Part shown: one piece after another, positions 43,081-52,098 of the stretch
Layout of the letters: each line of letters opens with the position of its first letter
Numbering within the stretch: the stretch's first letter is position 1
Origin: Treponema sp.
Lineage (GTDB): Bacteria > Spirochaetota > Spirochaetia > Treponematales > Breznakiellaceae
Length of the DNA stretch: 55,221 nt
Reading direction: 5' to 3'
Assembly: GCA_009786455.1 (NCBI GenBank)
Contig: WQTD01000017.1
Location: 1 to 55,221 of the forward strand
The notes under the pieces: model-generated
What the model saw: the letters and a program-made list of their open reading frames with translations, nothing else
What the model was told of the DNA's origin: nothing
Database searches by the model: none
Translations under genes and position numbers: made by a program

Positions 43081-43153
43081 GGCGGTGTAGCTCAGGTGGT
43101 AGAGCAAACGGCTCATATCCGTTCGGTCGCAGGTTCGAGTCCTATCGCCGCTA
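43081..43153 (+). tRNA. tRNA-Met (CAT), elongator type likely
   Basis: Acceptor arm GGCGGTG pairs with CGCCGCT (G1-T72 wobble), discriminator A. Anticodon stem AACGG/CCGTT holds CTCATAT. The T-stem has one C-A mismatch. The acceptor pairing at 1-72 argues against an initiator, which has an unpaired C1; a tRNA-Ile with modified CAT cannot be excluded. Confidence 0.88.
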
Positions 43154-43154
43154 T

Positions 43155-43195
43155 ATCCTGATTAATCCGGCATGGATAAATCAGGATTTTTTTTT
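43155..43195 (+). terminator. Rho-independent terminator after tRNA-Met
   Basis: Arms ATCCTGATTAATCC and GGATAAATCAGGAT pair strongly around a five-base loop and lead into nine T. It separates tRNA-Met from the promoter of tRNA-Pro. Confidence 0.9.
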
Positions 43196-43201
43196 GTTGT
43201 A

Positions 43202-43230
43202 TTGATTATAAAAGTAAAAATCAATATCAT
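43202..43230 (+). promoter_or_regulatory. Promoter of tRNA-Pro
   Basis: TTGATT (43202-43207), 17 bases, TATCAT (43225-43230), ten bases before the tRNA. Good vegetative match. Confidence 0.75.
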
Positions 43231-43240
43231 TATTCCGTAC

Positions 43241-43313
43241 CGGAGGGTTGGATAGTGGCTATTCCGCCTGGTTTGGGACCAGGATGTCGGGGGTTCAAAT
43301 CCCCCCTCTCCGA
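43241..43313 (+). tRNA. tRNA-Pro (TGG)
   Basis: Acceptor arm CGGAGGG pairs with CTCTCCG (one G-T), discriminator A. Anticodon stem CCTGG/CCAGG encloses TTTGGGA with anticodon TGG. The T-arm GGGGG/CCCCC is perfect. It ends two bases before the stop codon of the convergent oxidoreductase gene. CCA is not encoded. Confidence 0.95.
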
Positions 43314-43315
43314 AA

Positions 43316-44338
43316 TTACCGCCACCTTTTAACGCTGCTTAGGTATTCTATTACTCTCAGTCCGTCGATTGCTCCGGATACAGGCGAAAGCTGCGAATTG
43401 CGTACACAGGAGACTGCGTCTTCCAGCATGTTGGCGAAATATCCTGTAGGACCGCTGAATTTTTCGCCTGTGTCTTTTAATGAACGGAATTTTTCCGCGT
43501 AAGGGCTTGGAACGCTTTCGAAGACTTCAAAAACGCCGTTCCCGATACGAAGCCGTCCTTTTTCGCAGGAAAATTCAATCTCAAAAACCAAATGATCCCG
43601 TCCTGAGCCAATTTCCAAAATAACCGGAATAGGTTTAATTTTTTCCGCGTTTTTACGCTCTGGCGGCAACGAATTTGGATATAGTTCACCTTCCAGCCAG
43701 GCGGTTCCGTTATGCGAAGAAAGTTTCGCTCCCCATCTTCGCCTGTGTTTAAGTATGCCGCCAGTTAGAAACATAATTGTGTCCGCAAGATGAGTTCCGT
43801 CATGCCAAAATTGATCAATAAGCCTTCTTGTTTTTCCCATGTACAGAACCGCGCGGACGGAGGCAAGGGAACCATATTTTTCTTCTTCCAGAATTTTTTT
43901 AACGCGGATATAATCAAGCGAATAACGGCGCTCATGATTTACGATGATTTTTGTTTTTCCCTTCCGGGAAAGATACGCAATCTTTCGTGCATCCTTAAGG
44001 TTATCTGCAAGAGGCTTTTCGCATAGAACAACAGGAACCTGCATATCTGAAGCAAGCCTGCAGTAAAAGTAATGGCTGTCCGGATGAGTTGCTATTACAA
44101 GAATATCTGGTTTTTGGCTTAATAGCATTTCCTGAGCGTTTTGAAAAACAGGAACATTCCATTTTTCAGAGAAAAGACTTCGGCGCTCCCCGTCAATGTC
44201 GCAGCCCGCGGCGAGCATGCAACCGCTGTTAGCTGCAATTGCGCCGGCATGTGTACAGGGTTTTTCGCGAAGGGAATCTTCTTCAAGAAGCGACGCTATG
44301 CGTCCAAGCCCGGCAATGACAGCTTTAATCTTCTGCAT
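43316..44338 (-). CDS. Gfo/Idh/MocA-family oxidoreductase
   Basis: N-terminal Rossmann start A-V-I-A-G-L-G-R-I-A, the conserved C-E-K-P-L-A (catalytic Lys) near residue 121, and a C-terminal domain with W-H-D-G-T-H-L-A-D, where the His is usually catalytic. These NAD(P)-dependent enzymes act on sugars, inositols or sugar-like substrates. The start lies inside the last codons of the RND pump gene (14-base overlap), so both are on one transcript, although a shared function is not obvious. Substrate unknown. Confidence 0.85.
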   Translation of the reverse strand: MQKIKAVIAGLGRIASLLEEDSLREKPCTHAGAIAANSGCMLAAGCDIDGERRSLFSEKWNVPVFQNAQEMLLSQKPDILVIATHPDSHYFYCRLASDMQVPVVLCEKPLADNLKDARKIAYLSRKGKTKIIVNHERRYSLDYIRVKKILEEEKYGSLASVRAVLYMGKTRRLIDQFWHDGTHLADTIMFLTGGILKHRRRWGAKLSSHNGTAWLEGELYPNSLPPERKNAEKIKPIPVILEIGSGRDHLVFEIEFSCEKGRLRIGNGVFEVFESVPSPYAEKFRSLKDTGEKFSGPTGYFANMLEDAVSCVRNSQLSPVSGAIDGLRVIEYLSSVKRWR

Positions 44339-47300
44339 TTTCAGGAGATTCCTGTTCCGCGCCTGACGGCAGTTTCATTTTGTTTTTTTTGCTGCGCCAC
44401 GAATTAAAAACTGAATACATAATCGGCGTAATAAAGATTGTCATGAACGTGCTTACCATCAGTCCGCCGACAAATGTTTTTCCGATAGGCTGAATTGTAT
44501 CCGCTCCTTCTCCGGGGAAAAATGCGATGGGAGCCATGCCGAGTATTGTGGTAAGGCTTGTCATTAAAATCGGGCGCAGACGCCTTCTGCCAGCTTCCGT
44601 AACGGCATCCAGAACTGTCATGCCCCGCGCACACAGGGTATTTGTGTAATCAACAAGCACAATACCGTTATTTATTACAACTCCTACACAGGCAATGATC
44701 CCCACTATAGAGAACATTGTCATGGCCTGCGCAGAAAATTTATATATCCATATTACTCCTATGAAAAGGAGAGGTATCGAAAAAATAATTATTAACGGAT
44801 CGACAAATGATTCAAATTGGCTTGCCATTATGCCGAATATCAGGAAAACCGCCGTCAGTACAATTATTAAATACAGATTTGTATAGGATTGAATTTCCGA
44901 CGCTTCACCCAAATAACGTATCGTCACCCCTTCGTGCGGAACATGGCGATCCCTTATTGTTTCTTCAAGACGGCGCTGCATATCAGTGACGGCAATTCCG
45001 GGCTCCAGCCCTCCTGTTACGCGAAGAACGCGTTCCTGTTTTTCGCGGCGGATTGAAGATGGAGCCCTTCCTTCGGAAATGTTGGCGACATTGGAAAGCG
45101 GGACGCGCGTTCCGTTGCGGCTGATGACAGAAATTGCGTCTAGATTGGGAAGTCCCTGCCTGTCTTCTTCCCTAAGACGCACCTGTATATTCAAAAGTCT
45201 GCTTCCGTGACTCATGGTTGTCGCTGTCTCTCCGTCTATTGCCGCGCGTATTTCCTGGGCGATGGCGGAAAGGGAAAGTCCGAAACTGGAAGCGCGGTCA
45301 CGATCAATTTCTATAAGCAGTTGAGGCGCTCCTTCGTCAAGATTTACGGTTGGATTTTCTATTTCCGGCAGATAATTCATCATTATGTGCTGGATATCTA
45401 CGGCTGTCGCCATTAAAGCGCTGTAATTTTTTGAGCTGACAGCTACGACAATAGGAGATGAACTTCCCATTCCACGCCCGGCCCTGAAGCTAATCCGTGT
45501 TCCGGGAATTGAGTTAAGAAGGGGAGTAAGTTTTCTGATTATATCATCAGGCGTATCTGTCTGCCGGGAAGGAGGGGGAAGGGTAAGCTGAATAGACCCC
45601 TGGTTTGTTCCGCTGCGAGAGGCTGTCAGAATTATGTTATTATAACCCTGCACTTCGTGTTTAACAACCTCTTCAATGTCAAATAAAACTTTTTCCGTTA
45701 CATCTATAGCGGTTCCCCTGGGCAGTGATACGTTAAGTGTAATATTATCGTCTGTGCGCATGCGGACATACATGTTAAGGCCGATGCCGCCGAACTGAAG
45801 AAGAGAATACGCAAGAATTAAAACGACAAGGGACAGAATTACAAGCTTGTGCGAAAGGCAGTAAACAAGAGCCTGTTTGTATTTATTTTCCAGAAGCCTG
45901 AGGAAAGATTCAATTTTATCGTCAATAAATTTTGCGATTCTGTTTTTCAGGGGTTTTTGTTTTCTTGTGTTTAATTTGAGGATGGAACCTGAAAGACTGG
46001 GAACAAGCGTTACGGCGACAACAAGGGAAACAGACAATGAAATGACTACTGTAAATATCAGGTCGCTGAACATAAGCCCCATTTCCTTAAGATCATACCT
46101 GTAAATGATTATCGGAATAAAAACGCAGAGAGTCGTAACTGTCGATGTTGTTATTGCGCGTAACATCTCGCGGCTTCCTAGAATTGCGGCGACGCTGCTT
46201 TTTGCGCCTCTTTCGCGGTAGCTGTGTACGTTTTCAAGTATTACTATACTTGCATCCAGCGTCATGCACATGCCCATGATAAGACCTGTCAATGTCATCA
46301 GATTAAGGGTAAAACCGAAAACAGACATTGACATAAGCGTCAGGAGAATCGAAATCGGAATTGAAAGTCCTATGATAAGGGTTGCCTTGATATTACGAAG
46401 GAAAAGCATCAGTATAATCATTGCCAGCGCCGCGCCCTGTATTGCATTTGCGTATACCTGGCTTAACGTAGCCCGTATCATGGACGTGTTATCTGAAAGA
46501 ATCTGCAGGGTAATTCCCTGCGGAAGGGAATCGTTTATCTCTTCAAGAGCCGCCTGAATCCTGTCCGATACGCTGATCTGATTGCTTCCGCTTTCGCATG
46601 TCACCTGAATATAAACTCCGCTTTGTCCGTTTACATGAACCCTGGAAGCGTTGTCATTGTAACCCATTGATACATCGGCGACATCTTCGATTCTGATTAC
46701 CTGATAACGGGTGGTGTTGGGTGTATTGATCGTTCTTACGGCAAGTCGCTTGATCTGTTCAATGTTTACAAGTTCCTCCTGGGTCATTATCTGGTATTCG
46801 CGAGTTCCGCGCCTTAGATTTCCGCCTGAGGACAGAACATTCTGTCCTTTCAGCGAAGCGGAAATATCGCTCAATGTAAGATTAAAAGCGGCAAGTCTGT
46901 TGAGAGAAACTTCAACCTTGACTATCTGGGTAGTGCCGCCTGTAACTTCAGCGGCGGCGACCCCTTCAATTCTTTCAATTGCCGACTGTATTTCGTCTTC
47001 TGCGAAAAGACGCAGTTGATCGGGAGGATAATTTCCCCTGACAACAAGGCGCATAATCGGCATCGCGCTCATGTCAAAACGGCGCACTATCGGAGTCTGA
47101 ACTCCTTCGGGGAGGGAGTTAACAAGCCTGTTTAAAAGAACCTGCGCGTCATTAACAGCCTTGTCCATATCTGTGCCGTAAGCGAACTCAAGGTTTATCG
47201 AACTTGATTCAAATTGGGAGTTACTCGTCATGTTCACAAGCCCCCTTGATGAAGAAAGGGAACGTTCAATGCGCTCTGTTACGTTTCTCTCAACATCGGC

Positions 47301-47468
47301 GGGTCCCGCTCCTGGAAAACGCGTCCAGACCGATAATACCGGTCTGTCAACGGAAGGATATAAATCCATTGTGAGATTTTGAAGAAGAGTAAAAGATATG
47401 CCTATTATCAGTATAAAAAGAATAACGATTGTAACAGGACGCTTGACTGAGTATTCAATAATATTCAC
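44325..47468 (-). CDS. RND efflux pump, inner-membrane subunit (AcrB/HAE1 type)
   Basis: 1047 residues with the RND start M-N-I-I-E-Y-S-V-K-R-P-V-T-I-V, the periplasmic entry Y-P-S-V-D-R-P-V-L-S-V and two sets of TM helices. G-M-C-M-T-L-D-A-S-I-V-I-L-E-N stands in the TM4 region, where proton-relay acids are expected. It exports lipophilic compounds with the adaptor and TolC-like protein encoded just upstream. The start is a GTG at 47468 with GGAAGG ten bases upstream. The pump genes run outer-membrane, adaptor, pump in transcription order. Confidence 0.93.
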   Translation of the reverse strand: MNIIEYSVKRPVTIVILFILIIGISFTLLQNLTMDLYPSVDRPVLSVWTRFPGAGPADVERNVTERIERSLSSSRGLVNMTSNSQFESSSINLEFAYGTDMDKAVNDAQVLLNRLVNSLPEGVQTPIVRRFDMSAMPIMRLVVRGNYPPDQLRLFAEDEIQSAIERIEGVAAAEVTGGTTQIVKVEVSLNRLAAFNLTLSDISASLKGQNVLSSGGNLRRGTREYQIMTQEELVNIEQIKRLAVRTINTPNTTRYQVIRIEDVADVSMGYNDNASRVHVNGQSGVYIQVTCESGSNQISVSDRIQAALEEINDSLPQGITLQILSDNTSMIRATLSQVYANAIQGAALAMIILMLFLRNIKATLIIGLSIPISILLTLMSMSVFGFTLNLMTLTGLIMGMCMTLDASIVILENVHSYRERGAKSSVAAILGSREMLRAITTSTVTTLCVFIPIIIYRYDLKEMGLMFSDLIFTVVISLSVSLVVAVTLVPSLSGSILKLNTRKQKPLKNRIAKFIDDKIESFLRLLENKYKQALVYCLSHKLVILSLVVLILAYSLLQFGGIGLNMYVRMRTDDNITLNVSLPRGTAIDVTEKVLFDIEEVVKHEVQGYNNIILTASRSGTNQGSIQLTLPPPSRQTDTPDDIIRKLTPLLNSIPGTRISFRAGRGMGSSSPIVVAVSSKNYSALMATAVDIQHIMMNYLPEIENPTVNLDEGAPQLLIEIDRDRASSFGLSLSAIAQEIRAAIDGETATTMSHGSRLLNIQVRLREEDRQGLPNLDAISVISRNGTRVPLSNVANISEGRAPSSIRREKQERVLRVTGGLEPGIAVTDMQRRLEETIRDRHVPHEGVTIRYLGEASEIQSYTNLYLIIVLTAVFLIFGIMASQFESFVDPLIIIFSIPLLFIGVIWIYKFSAQAMTMFSIVGIIACVGVVINNGIVLVDYTNTLCARGMTVLDAVTEAGRRRLRPILMTSLTTILGMAPIAFFPGEGADTIQPIGKTFVGGLMVSTFMTIFITPIMYSVFNSWRSKKNKMKLPSGAEQESPENAED

Positions 47469-47509
47469 AAATTAAAAACCTTCCTTTGGCCGTCAGTCAG
47501 CCCGGCTGC

Positions 47510-48424
47510 CTAAAAAGCTATGCGAACAGGATCGCCGTCTGAGAGAAAATTCTGTCCTGCGCTTACAACATTTTCTCCAACGCTGACACCGCCCAGAATT
47601 TCAACATAATCTTCGCTGTCTAGTCCGAGAGTTACCTCCCGCCGCCTTGCAATATTGTCTTCATCGACAACAAAAACAATCCAGGAACCGTATGTGCTGA
47701 TAACGGACGTTCTCTGAATGACAGGAACATCAACTTTTCTGTTTGTAATGAGGCTGATAGTCGCAAACATCCCTGCCTTGATGCGCGGATCCAAATTGAT
47801 AAAACGAAGCCGTATTTTTATTGTCCTTGTTACCGGATCCAAAACAGGACTTACTTCAAACACTTCGGCGTTAAATGTTTCGCCGCCGGCGGCTTCAAGG
47901 GAGACCAGAGCCCTCATACCGCCTGTTACAGAGGAGGCAAATCTTTCCGGTACAAATGTTTCGATGACAAGGGAAGAAAGATCTCCGACAGCGTAAATTC
48001 CTGACTGCGCTGAAACAGTGTCACCCGCGCTGAAAGGAACGTTTATTACTGTTCCTGAAACTGTGCTGACAACAGGACTTTGTGAATAAACTTCACCCGG
48101 TCTTGAAGGATCGATCATCGCCACAATATCGCCGCGGCTTACCCTGTCTCCGATTGCAAATCTTGTCTCCGCGAGCCTTCCCCCGACAGCAGGAAAAATC
48201 GTCACCTGGTTACGTGCAAGTATTTCTCCGTTTATGATAACGCTTTTTTCAATCGTCCCCAGCGATACAGGCGCAACACGAACGGTAGTCGCCGATGCCC
48301 TGGGTCTTTGCTGCATTCCGCTGTTTTCCTTATTCTCCGGAACAAACATGTTCAGAAAAATCAAAACAGCGAATACGGCAATAAGGAATAAAATTACAAT
48401 TGTTATTATTTTTCGTTTATTCAC
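47510..48424 (-). CDS. RND pump periplasmic adaptor (membrane fusion protein)
   Basis: One N-terminal membrane anchor (residues 6-27) is followed by barrel-sandwich halves (I-F-P-A-V-G-G-R-L-A-E and G-D-R-V-S-R-G-D-I-V-A-M-I-D). A short hairpin region, beta-barrel and membrane-proximal domain complete the 304 residues. The helical hairpin is nearly absent, giving a short adaptor. It bridges pump and outer-membrane channel. The GTG start lies inside the last codons of the TolC-like gene with GGAG six bases upstream. Confidence 0.9.
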   Translation of the reverse strand: MNKRKIITIVILFLIAVFAVLIFLNMFVPENKENSGMQQRPRASATTVRVAPVSLGTIEKSVIINGEILARNQVTIFPAVGGRLAETRFAIGDRVSRGDIVAMIDPSRPGEVYSQSPVVSTVSGTVINVPFSAGDTVSAQSGIYAVGDLSSLVIETFVPERFASSVTGGMRALVSLEAAGGETFNAEVFEVSPVLDPVTRTIKIRLRFINLDPRIKAGMFATISLITNRKVDVPVIQRTSVISTYGSWIVFVVDEDNIARRREVTLGLDSEDYVEILGGVSVGENVVSAGQNFLSDGDPVRIAF

Positions 48425-49739
48425 CTTGGACTCCGTAATTATCTATAAGATTTTTCCAGTCGATATTAAGCGCGGCGGACAGATCCAGAATCATGTTAAA
48501 GTAGGAAAGTTCCGTTTGAATTAAGCGCCCTCTTGCATTTGTCATGTTGTTACGCGCATCTTCAAGGACAAGCGATTCAACTGATCCGTTGTTAAACGCG
48601 TGTTCAGTCAGCTGGTAATTCCGCGTCGCGGCTTCAAGACTCAGGCGCGCAATGAGGATGCTGTCCCACGAATTGTGAAGGAGGGCGGAAAGCGAGCTTA
48701 TCTGCGTTTTGGCGGAATTTTCTGCGATAGTCAAATCAATCTTCGCTTTTTCAAGCGTATCAGACGCCCTTGTTATACTTTGGTATCTTGAGGTTCCGGG
48801 AATCCATGAATCAACAGGAATGGAAAGACGTGCGCTTGCGCTTAACGAATCAGCGAACGGATCAAAACTGGAGCTGCTCCAGTCAATGCCCAAATTAAGG
48901 GACGGAGCGCGGTTTTGCCAGAAGGTCTGCCTTTCAGCCATCGCAAGCCTTTCAATTTCCTGATTGCCGCGGATAATATCCGGGCGGAGAGGCAGGTACT
49001 TTTGGATGAGGGAGCACGAGTCAGCTTCAATTCTGACAAGGCTGGTTTCACCGGACAACTCCAAATTATCATTTGCGCTGATGCCGAGCATGGCGCAGAA
49101 TTCAGACATATTATTGTTATGCGCAATTCTTGCCGCGCTGAGACTGTACCGCGCGTTTTCAAGGGCAAGCCGGCTTTGAGTGAAAGAAAGTTCGCCGACA
49201 AGTCCGTTTCTGAAAAGCGTTTCGCTTCTTGAGTACTGCCTCTGCGCAAGAGAAAAAACTTCTTCAAGAAACAGGAGGTTGTTTTTTTCCGCGACAAGCG
49301 AAAAAAATATTTTTATAATCTGGATTGATAATTGATTGCGCGCGTCTTCGTACTTAAGGATATTTCCCTGATGGGCAAGCTGTATACTTTTAATTGTAAA
49401 TGAAATTCCTGCGTTAAGACCGAGACTGACGCCGAAACCGATGCTGTAATTAAAGCCGTAGCCTGCTGTCTGAACCGGATCACTGAACGGAGACCATCTG
49501 TAACCTATACCGGCGTTTGCATTTATGGACGGGAAAATTTCCGACCAGAGATTTCTTTCAGAATAACCGCTTGAAGCAAGGTCAATCTCTGTTTTTTTAA
49601 GGGAAAGGTTGTTTTTTAAAGCTAGTGAAACGGCATCTTCAAGGGTAAGTTCGCTGCGCTGTGCAAAAATGCATAAGGAAACGCAAAAAAACAAAAAAAA
49701 AGCAAGAAAAATTGAATTTTTGCGCAAATTTAACCTCAT
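48417..49739 (-). CDS. TolC-like outer-membrane efflux protein
   Basis: Signal peptide to about residue 27, then two repeats of the outer-membrane-efflux fold: L-T-L-E-D-A-V-S-L-A-L-K-N-N-L-S-L-K at the start and long helices with A-R-Y-S-L-S-A-A-R in each half. Length 440 is typical. It forms the exit duct of the tripartite pump. No Shine-Dalgarno precedes the ATG. An extended -10-like TGGTATATC ends eight bases upstream, so this may also be a leaderless transcript, with less support than the others. Confidence 0.9.
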   Translation of the reverse strand: MRLNLRKNSIFLAFFLFFCVSLCIFAQRSELTLEDAVSLALKNNLSLKKTEIDLASSGYSERNLWSEIFPSINANAGIGYRWSPFSDPVQTAGYGFNYSIGFGVSLGLNAGISFTIKSIQLAHQGNILKYEDARNQLSIQIIKIFFSLVAEKNNLLFLEEVFSLAQRQYSRSETLFRNGLVGELSFTQSRLALENARYSLSAARIAHNNNMSEFCAMLGISANDNLELSGETSLVRIEADSCSLIQKYLPLRPDIIRGNQEIERLAMAERQTFWQNRAPSLNLGIDWSSSSFDPFADSLSASARLSIPVDSWIPGTSRYQSITRASDTLEKAKIDLTIAENSAKTQISSLSALLHNSWDSILIARLSLEAATRNYQLTEHAFNNGSVESLVLEDARNNMTNARGRLIQTELSYFNMILDLSAALNIDWKNLIDNYGVQGE

Positions 49740-49820
49740 AAATTAAAGATATACCATAAATAGAAAATTTATTACAGTCATAATGGTTACACAGAGCGAA
49801 ATTATGAAGATTTTAATCTA

Positions 49821-49858
49821 AGGCAGTTTTCCCAAAAGCTGAAGTTTTGGGAAAGCCT
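49821..49858. repeat. Dispersed palindrome, copy 9 (CTGA centre)
   Basis: Arms around TTTTCCCAAAA and TTTTGGGAAA flank GCTGAAG, framed by AGGC/GCCT. It sits between the DUF4130 gene and the TolC-like gene. Confidence 0.7.
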
Positions 49859-49866
49859 CGATTATT

Positions 49867-50637
49867 TTATTTTTCCGGTAGGTATTTCCAATAGCGTTTT
49901 GGCATTAACTGGCGCTGTAAGCCGGGATTGTTCCGATCTTCATTGTTGATCGTCTTGTGGTAATGTTTCCAGAGTTCTTCCCAGTCATCAGTTTTATTTT
50001 CTTCGCATGAAAAAGTTTTTGCATGCAGGATCGAAATTTTTGCTTTTTTTCCGGGAGTACGGGAAAGGGACAAACTTCTTTTTTTATCAGTGACAGACCA
50101 TGCGCTCTTGCCGAAACGGGAAGTAAAGTACATGCCAAGGCAGGGAAGTATAAAATGATCGGGTTCGCATTCAGCGGAAAATACGCCTTTTTGATCAGGG
50201 GAAAAACGAAGTAGCCCCATCATCCTGTGAACTTCATGTCCTGTTTTTCCGGCGGCGTTTAACACAATACGGGTATCAGAATCAGTGCGGTCAGTGATTA
50301 TTCTGTTTGCCGTGCGCTGCTTATCTTCCTGATTGGGAAGATTCCGGCAGGCGTCAAAAATTTTTCCGCCGAAAGACAGTATTTCCTTTTCTACGGGCAG
50401 TTCGCTTAACCATGCGTGAAGCAAAATATCAAAGGCGTTAAATGAAATATTAAAAAACACATTCATGCTGGCATCAAGAAGGCAGCGGTTAAACCCGTTT
50501 GAAAAATAGGATGTTACAAATTCAATGTCAGTGCTTTCATACCGGCAGGATACATCGTCATTCAAATTAAAAAAATCATCGCCGCTACCGCAGGGTTTAT
50601 TATCACATAACGCTGAAAAAAAATCGCGCAAATTCAT
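49867..50637 (-). CDS. DUF4130 (TIGR03915-type) putative DNA metabolism protein
   Basis: The C-terminal signature is clear: W-E-E-L-W-K-H-Y-H-K-T-I-N, then R-N-N-P-G-L-Q-R-Q-L-M-P-K-R-Y-W-K-Y-L. F-S-P-D-Q-K-G-V-F and C-E-P-D-H-F-I-L-P lie in the middle. Members are found next to a radical SAM/helix-hairpin-helix protein, as here, and the pair is thought to act on DNA, perhaps as a glycosylase-like repair module; this is not experimentally settled to my knowledge. The ATG at 50637 is preferred over a TTG at 50646 that overlaps the upstream gene. Confidence 0.85.
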   Translation of the reverse strand: MNLRDFFSALCDNKPCGSGDDFFNLNDDVSCRYESTDIEFVTSYFSNGFNRCLLDASMNVFFNISFNAFDILLHAWLSELPVEKEILSFGGKIFDACRNLPNQEDKQRTANRIITDRTDSDTRIVLNAAGKTGHEVHRMMGLLRFSPDQKGVFSAECEPDHFILPCLGMYFTSRFGKSAWSVTDKKRSLSLSRTPGKKAKISILHAKTFSCEENKTDDWEELWKHYHKTINNEDRNNPGLQRQLMPKRYWKYLPEK

Positions 50638-51935
50638 GTTTATCAAAACTCAAAGAGGGGCAGTTGGAGTCCCGCGCCGTCAGTATCAGAGAGCAGGCGG
50701 CGGATACGCGCAGGATCATCAGGGCGTTCGATATAGTTCCCCGACGCTGTCATGAAATAACGGGCGCGTTTTACCGCCGCTCCGATTTTATGAAGGTTTT
50801 CAATCGTTAAACTGCGGGACCTTCGCATCTCAATTACCCGCCTTGCGGTCTTTGCTCCAATGCCTGGAATACGAAGAAGGGTTTCATAATTGGCGCGGTT
50901 TATTTCTACCGGGAAAAAATCCAGATTGTTAAGCGCCCAAACTGTTTTCGGATCCAGTTGAACGTCGAGGAAAGGCTGATCATCAGTCAGGATTTCATCC
51001 GCGCTGAAATGGTAGAAACGAAGAAGCCAGTCAGCCTGATACAGGCGGTGCTCCCTGACAAGCGGCGGGCTTATTGATTCAGGCAGGCGGGGATCTGCGT
51101 AATTGGTATTGGTTGTTCTGTGTGTTAAATTTCCAGGATGAATAAATGCAGAATAATAAACGCGCTTGAGCGAAAACTTATTGTAGAGCGAACTGGTTAA
51201 ATTTATGATACGCCTGTCGTCTTCACCAGTCGCCCCTACAATAAGCTGGGTGCTTTGTCCCGCAGGAGAAAACCAGGGGGATGAAACTTTCCCCTGCGGA
51301 AGGAATCTGCTTTTTTTCTTCGCTTCTTCAGTTTCGCATCTTACATTTGAAAAATCATTCATGGCTCCGATAATATCTTTTTTTGATTTTTCCGGCGCAA
51401 GACAGTTTAAACTTTTTTCGGAGGGAAGTTCAATATTAACGCTGAGCCTGTCTGCCCATTTTCCGGCTTCGCGGATCATTTTTTCGCCAGTGCCGGGAAT
51501 AAGCTTTAAATGGATGTAACCACCGAAACCCATTTCCGTGCGAAGCGTTTTTGCAGTTTCTGTCAGTTTTTCCATCACGATATCGGGGTCTGAAAAAATC
51601 CCCGATGATAAAAAAAGCCCTTCTATGTAGTTACGTTTGTAAAATTCACATGTCAGCTCTGCAAGTTCCTTTACGGTAAAACTTGATCGTTTAATATCAG
51701 CCGATGCGCGGTTTACACAATAGGCGCAGTCATATTTACATGCATTGGAGTAGAGCACTTTTAAGAGGCTTACGCATCTGCCGTCCTGCGTCCAACTGTG
51801 GCAAACACCGGAGGGAAGGGTAGCGCCCATTTTCCCGCCTTTAAACCCGCTACTTCCTGATGTCGCGCAGGAAGCGTCATATTTTGCAGCTCCTGAGAGT
51901 ATGGAGATTTTTTCGTGTAGATCGACCGCGCCCAT
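50637..51935 (-). CDS. Radical SAM/HhH protein, putative DNA repair or modification (TIGR03916 type)
   Basis: Radical SAM cysteines C66, C70 and C73 (C-K-Y-D-C-A-Y-C) are preceded by other conserved cysteines at 45 and 54. The C-terminal part has helix-hairpin-helix L-R-I-P-G-I-G-A-K-T-A-R-R-V, a DNA-binding element. It pairs with the DUF4130 gene in one transcript (coding end at 50643). The promoter is excellent (TTGACA-N17-TATAGT) with a palindrome across the -10, and the -10 ends eight bases before the ATG. No ribosome binding site is visible. The control site suggests the pair is induced by some signal, possibly DNA damage. Confidence 0.85.
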
Positions 51936-51941
51936 TTAAAG

Positions 51942-51958
51942 ATACTATACAATAGTAT
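51942..51958. promoter_or_regulatory. Operator-like palindrome ATACTAT-N3-ATAGTAT
   Basis: A perfect 7-base inverted repeat with a three-base centre covers the -10 box and part of the spacer of the radical SAM/HhH promoter. Its position and symmetry fit a repressor dimer site. I do not recognise the binding protein; I see no second copy. Confidence 0.65.
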
Positions 51959-51972
51959 AGATAATCTGTCAA
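51944..51972 (-). promoter_or_regulatory. Promoter of the radical SAM/HhH gene, leaderless geometry
   Basis: Perfect TTGACA (51972-51967), 17 bases, TATAGT (51949-51944), then eight bases to the ATG at 51935. Transcription should start within a base or two of the start codon. Confidence 0.82.
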
Positions 51973-51973
51973 G

Positions 51974-52012
51974 TGAGCCTTTTCCAAAAACTGAAATTTT
52001 GGAAAAGCCTCA
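51974..52012. repeat. Dispersed palindrome, copy 10 (CTGA centre)
   Basis: Arms TGAGCCTTTTCCAAAA and TTTTGGAAAAGCCTCA pair at nearly all positions around a CTGAA centre. It lies just upstream of the radical SAM/HhH promoter. Confidence 0.75.
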
Positions 52013-52017
52013 AGTAA

Positions 52018-52055
52018 TAAAGTTTGTTTCAAAAATTAAAATTTTTGAACAACCT
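52018..52055. repeat. Dispersed palindrome, copy 11
   Basis: AGTTTGTTTCAAAAATT pairs with AATTTTTGAACAACCT with one gap. It lies 40 bases after the stop of the phenylacetate-CoA ligase gene, next to copy 10. Confidence 0.55.
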
Positions 52056-52098
52056 AAAATTTTAACCAAATAAGCGTTTTGCGGATAATCCGGTGTTA

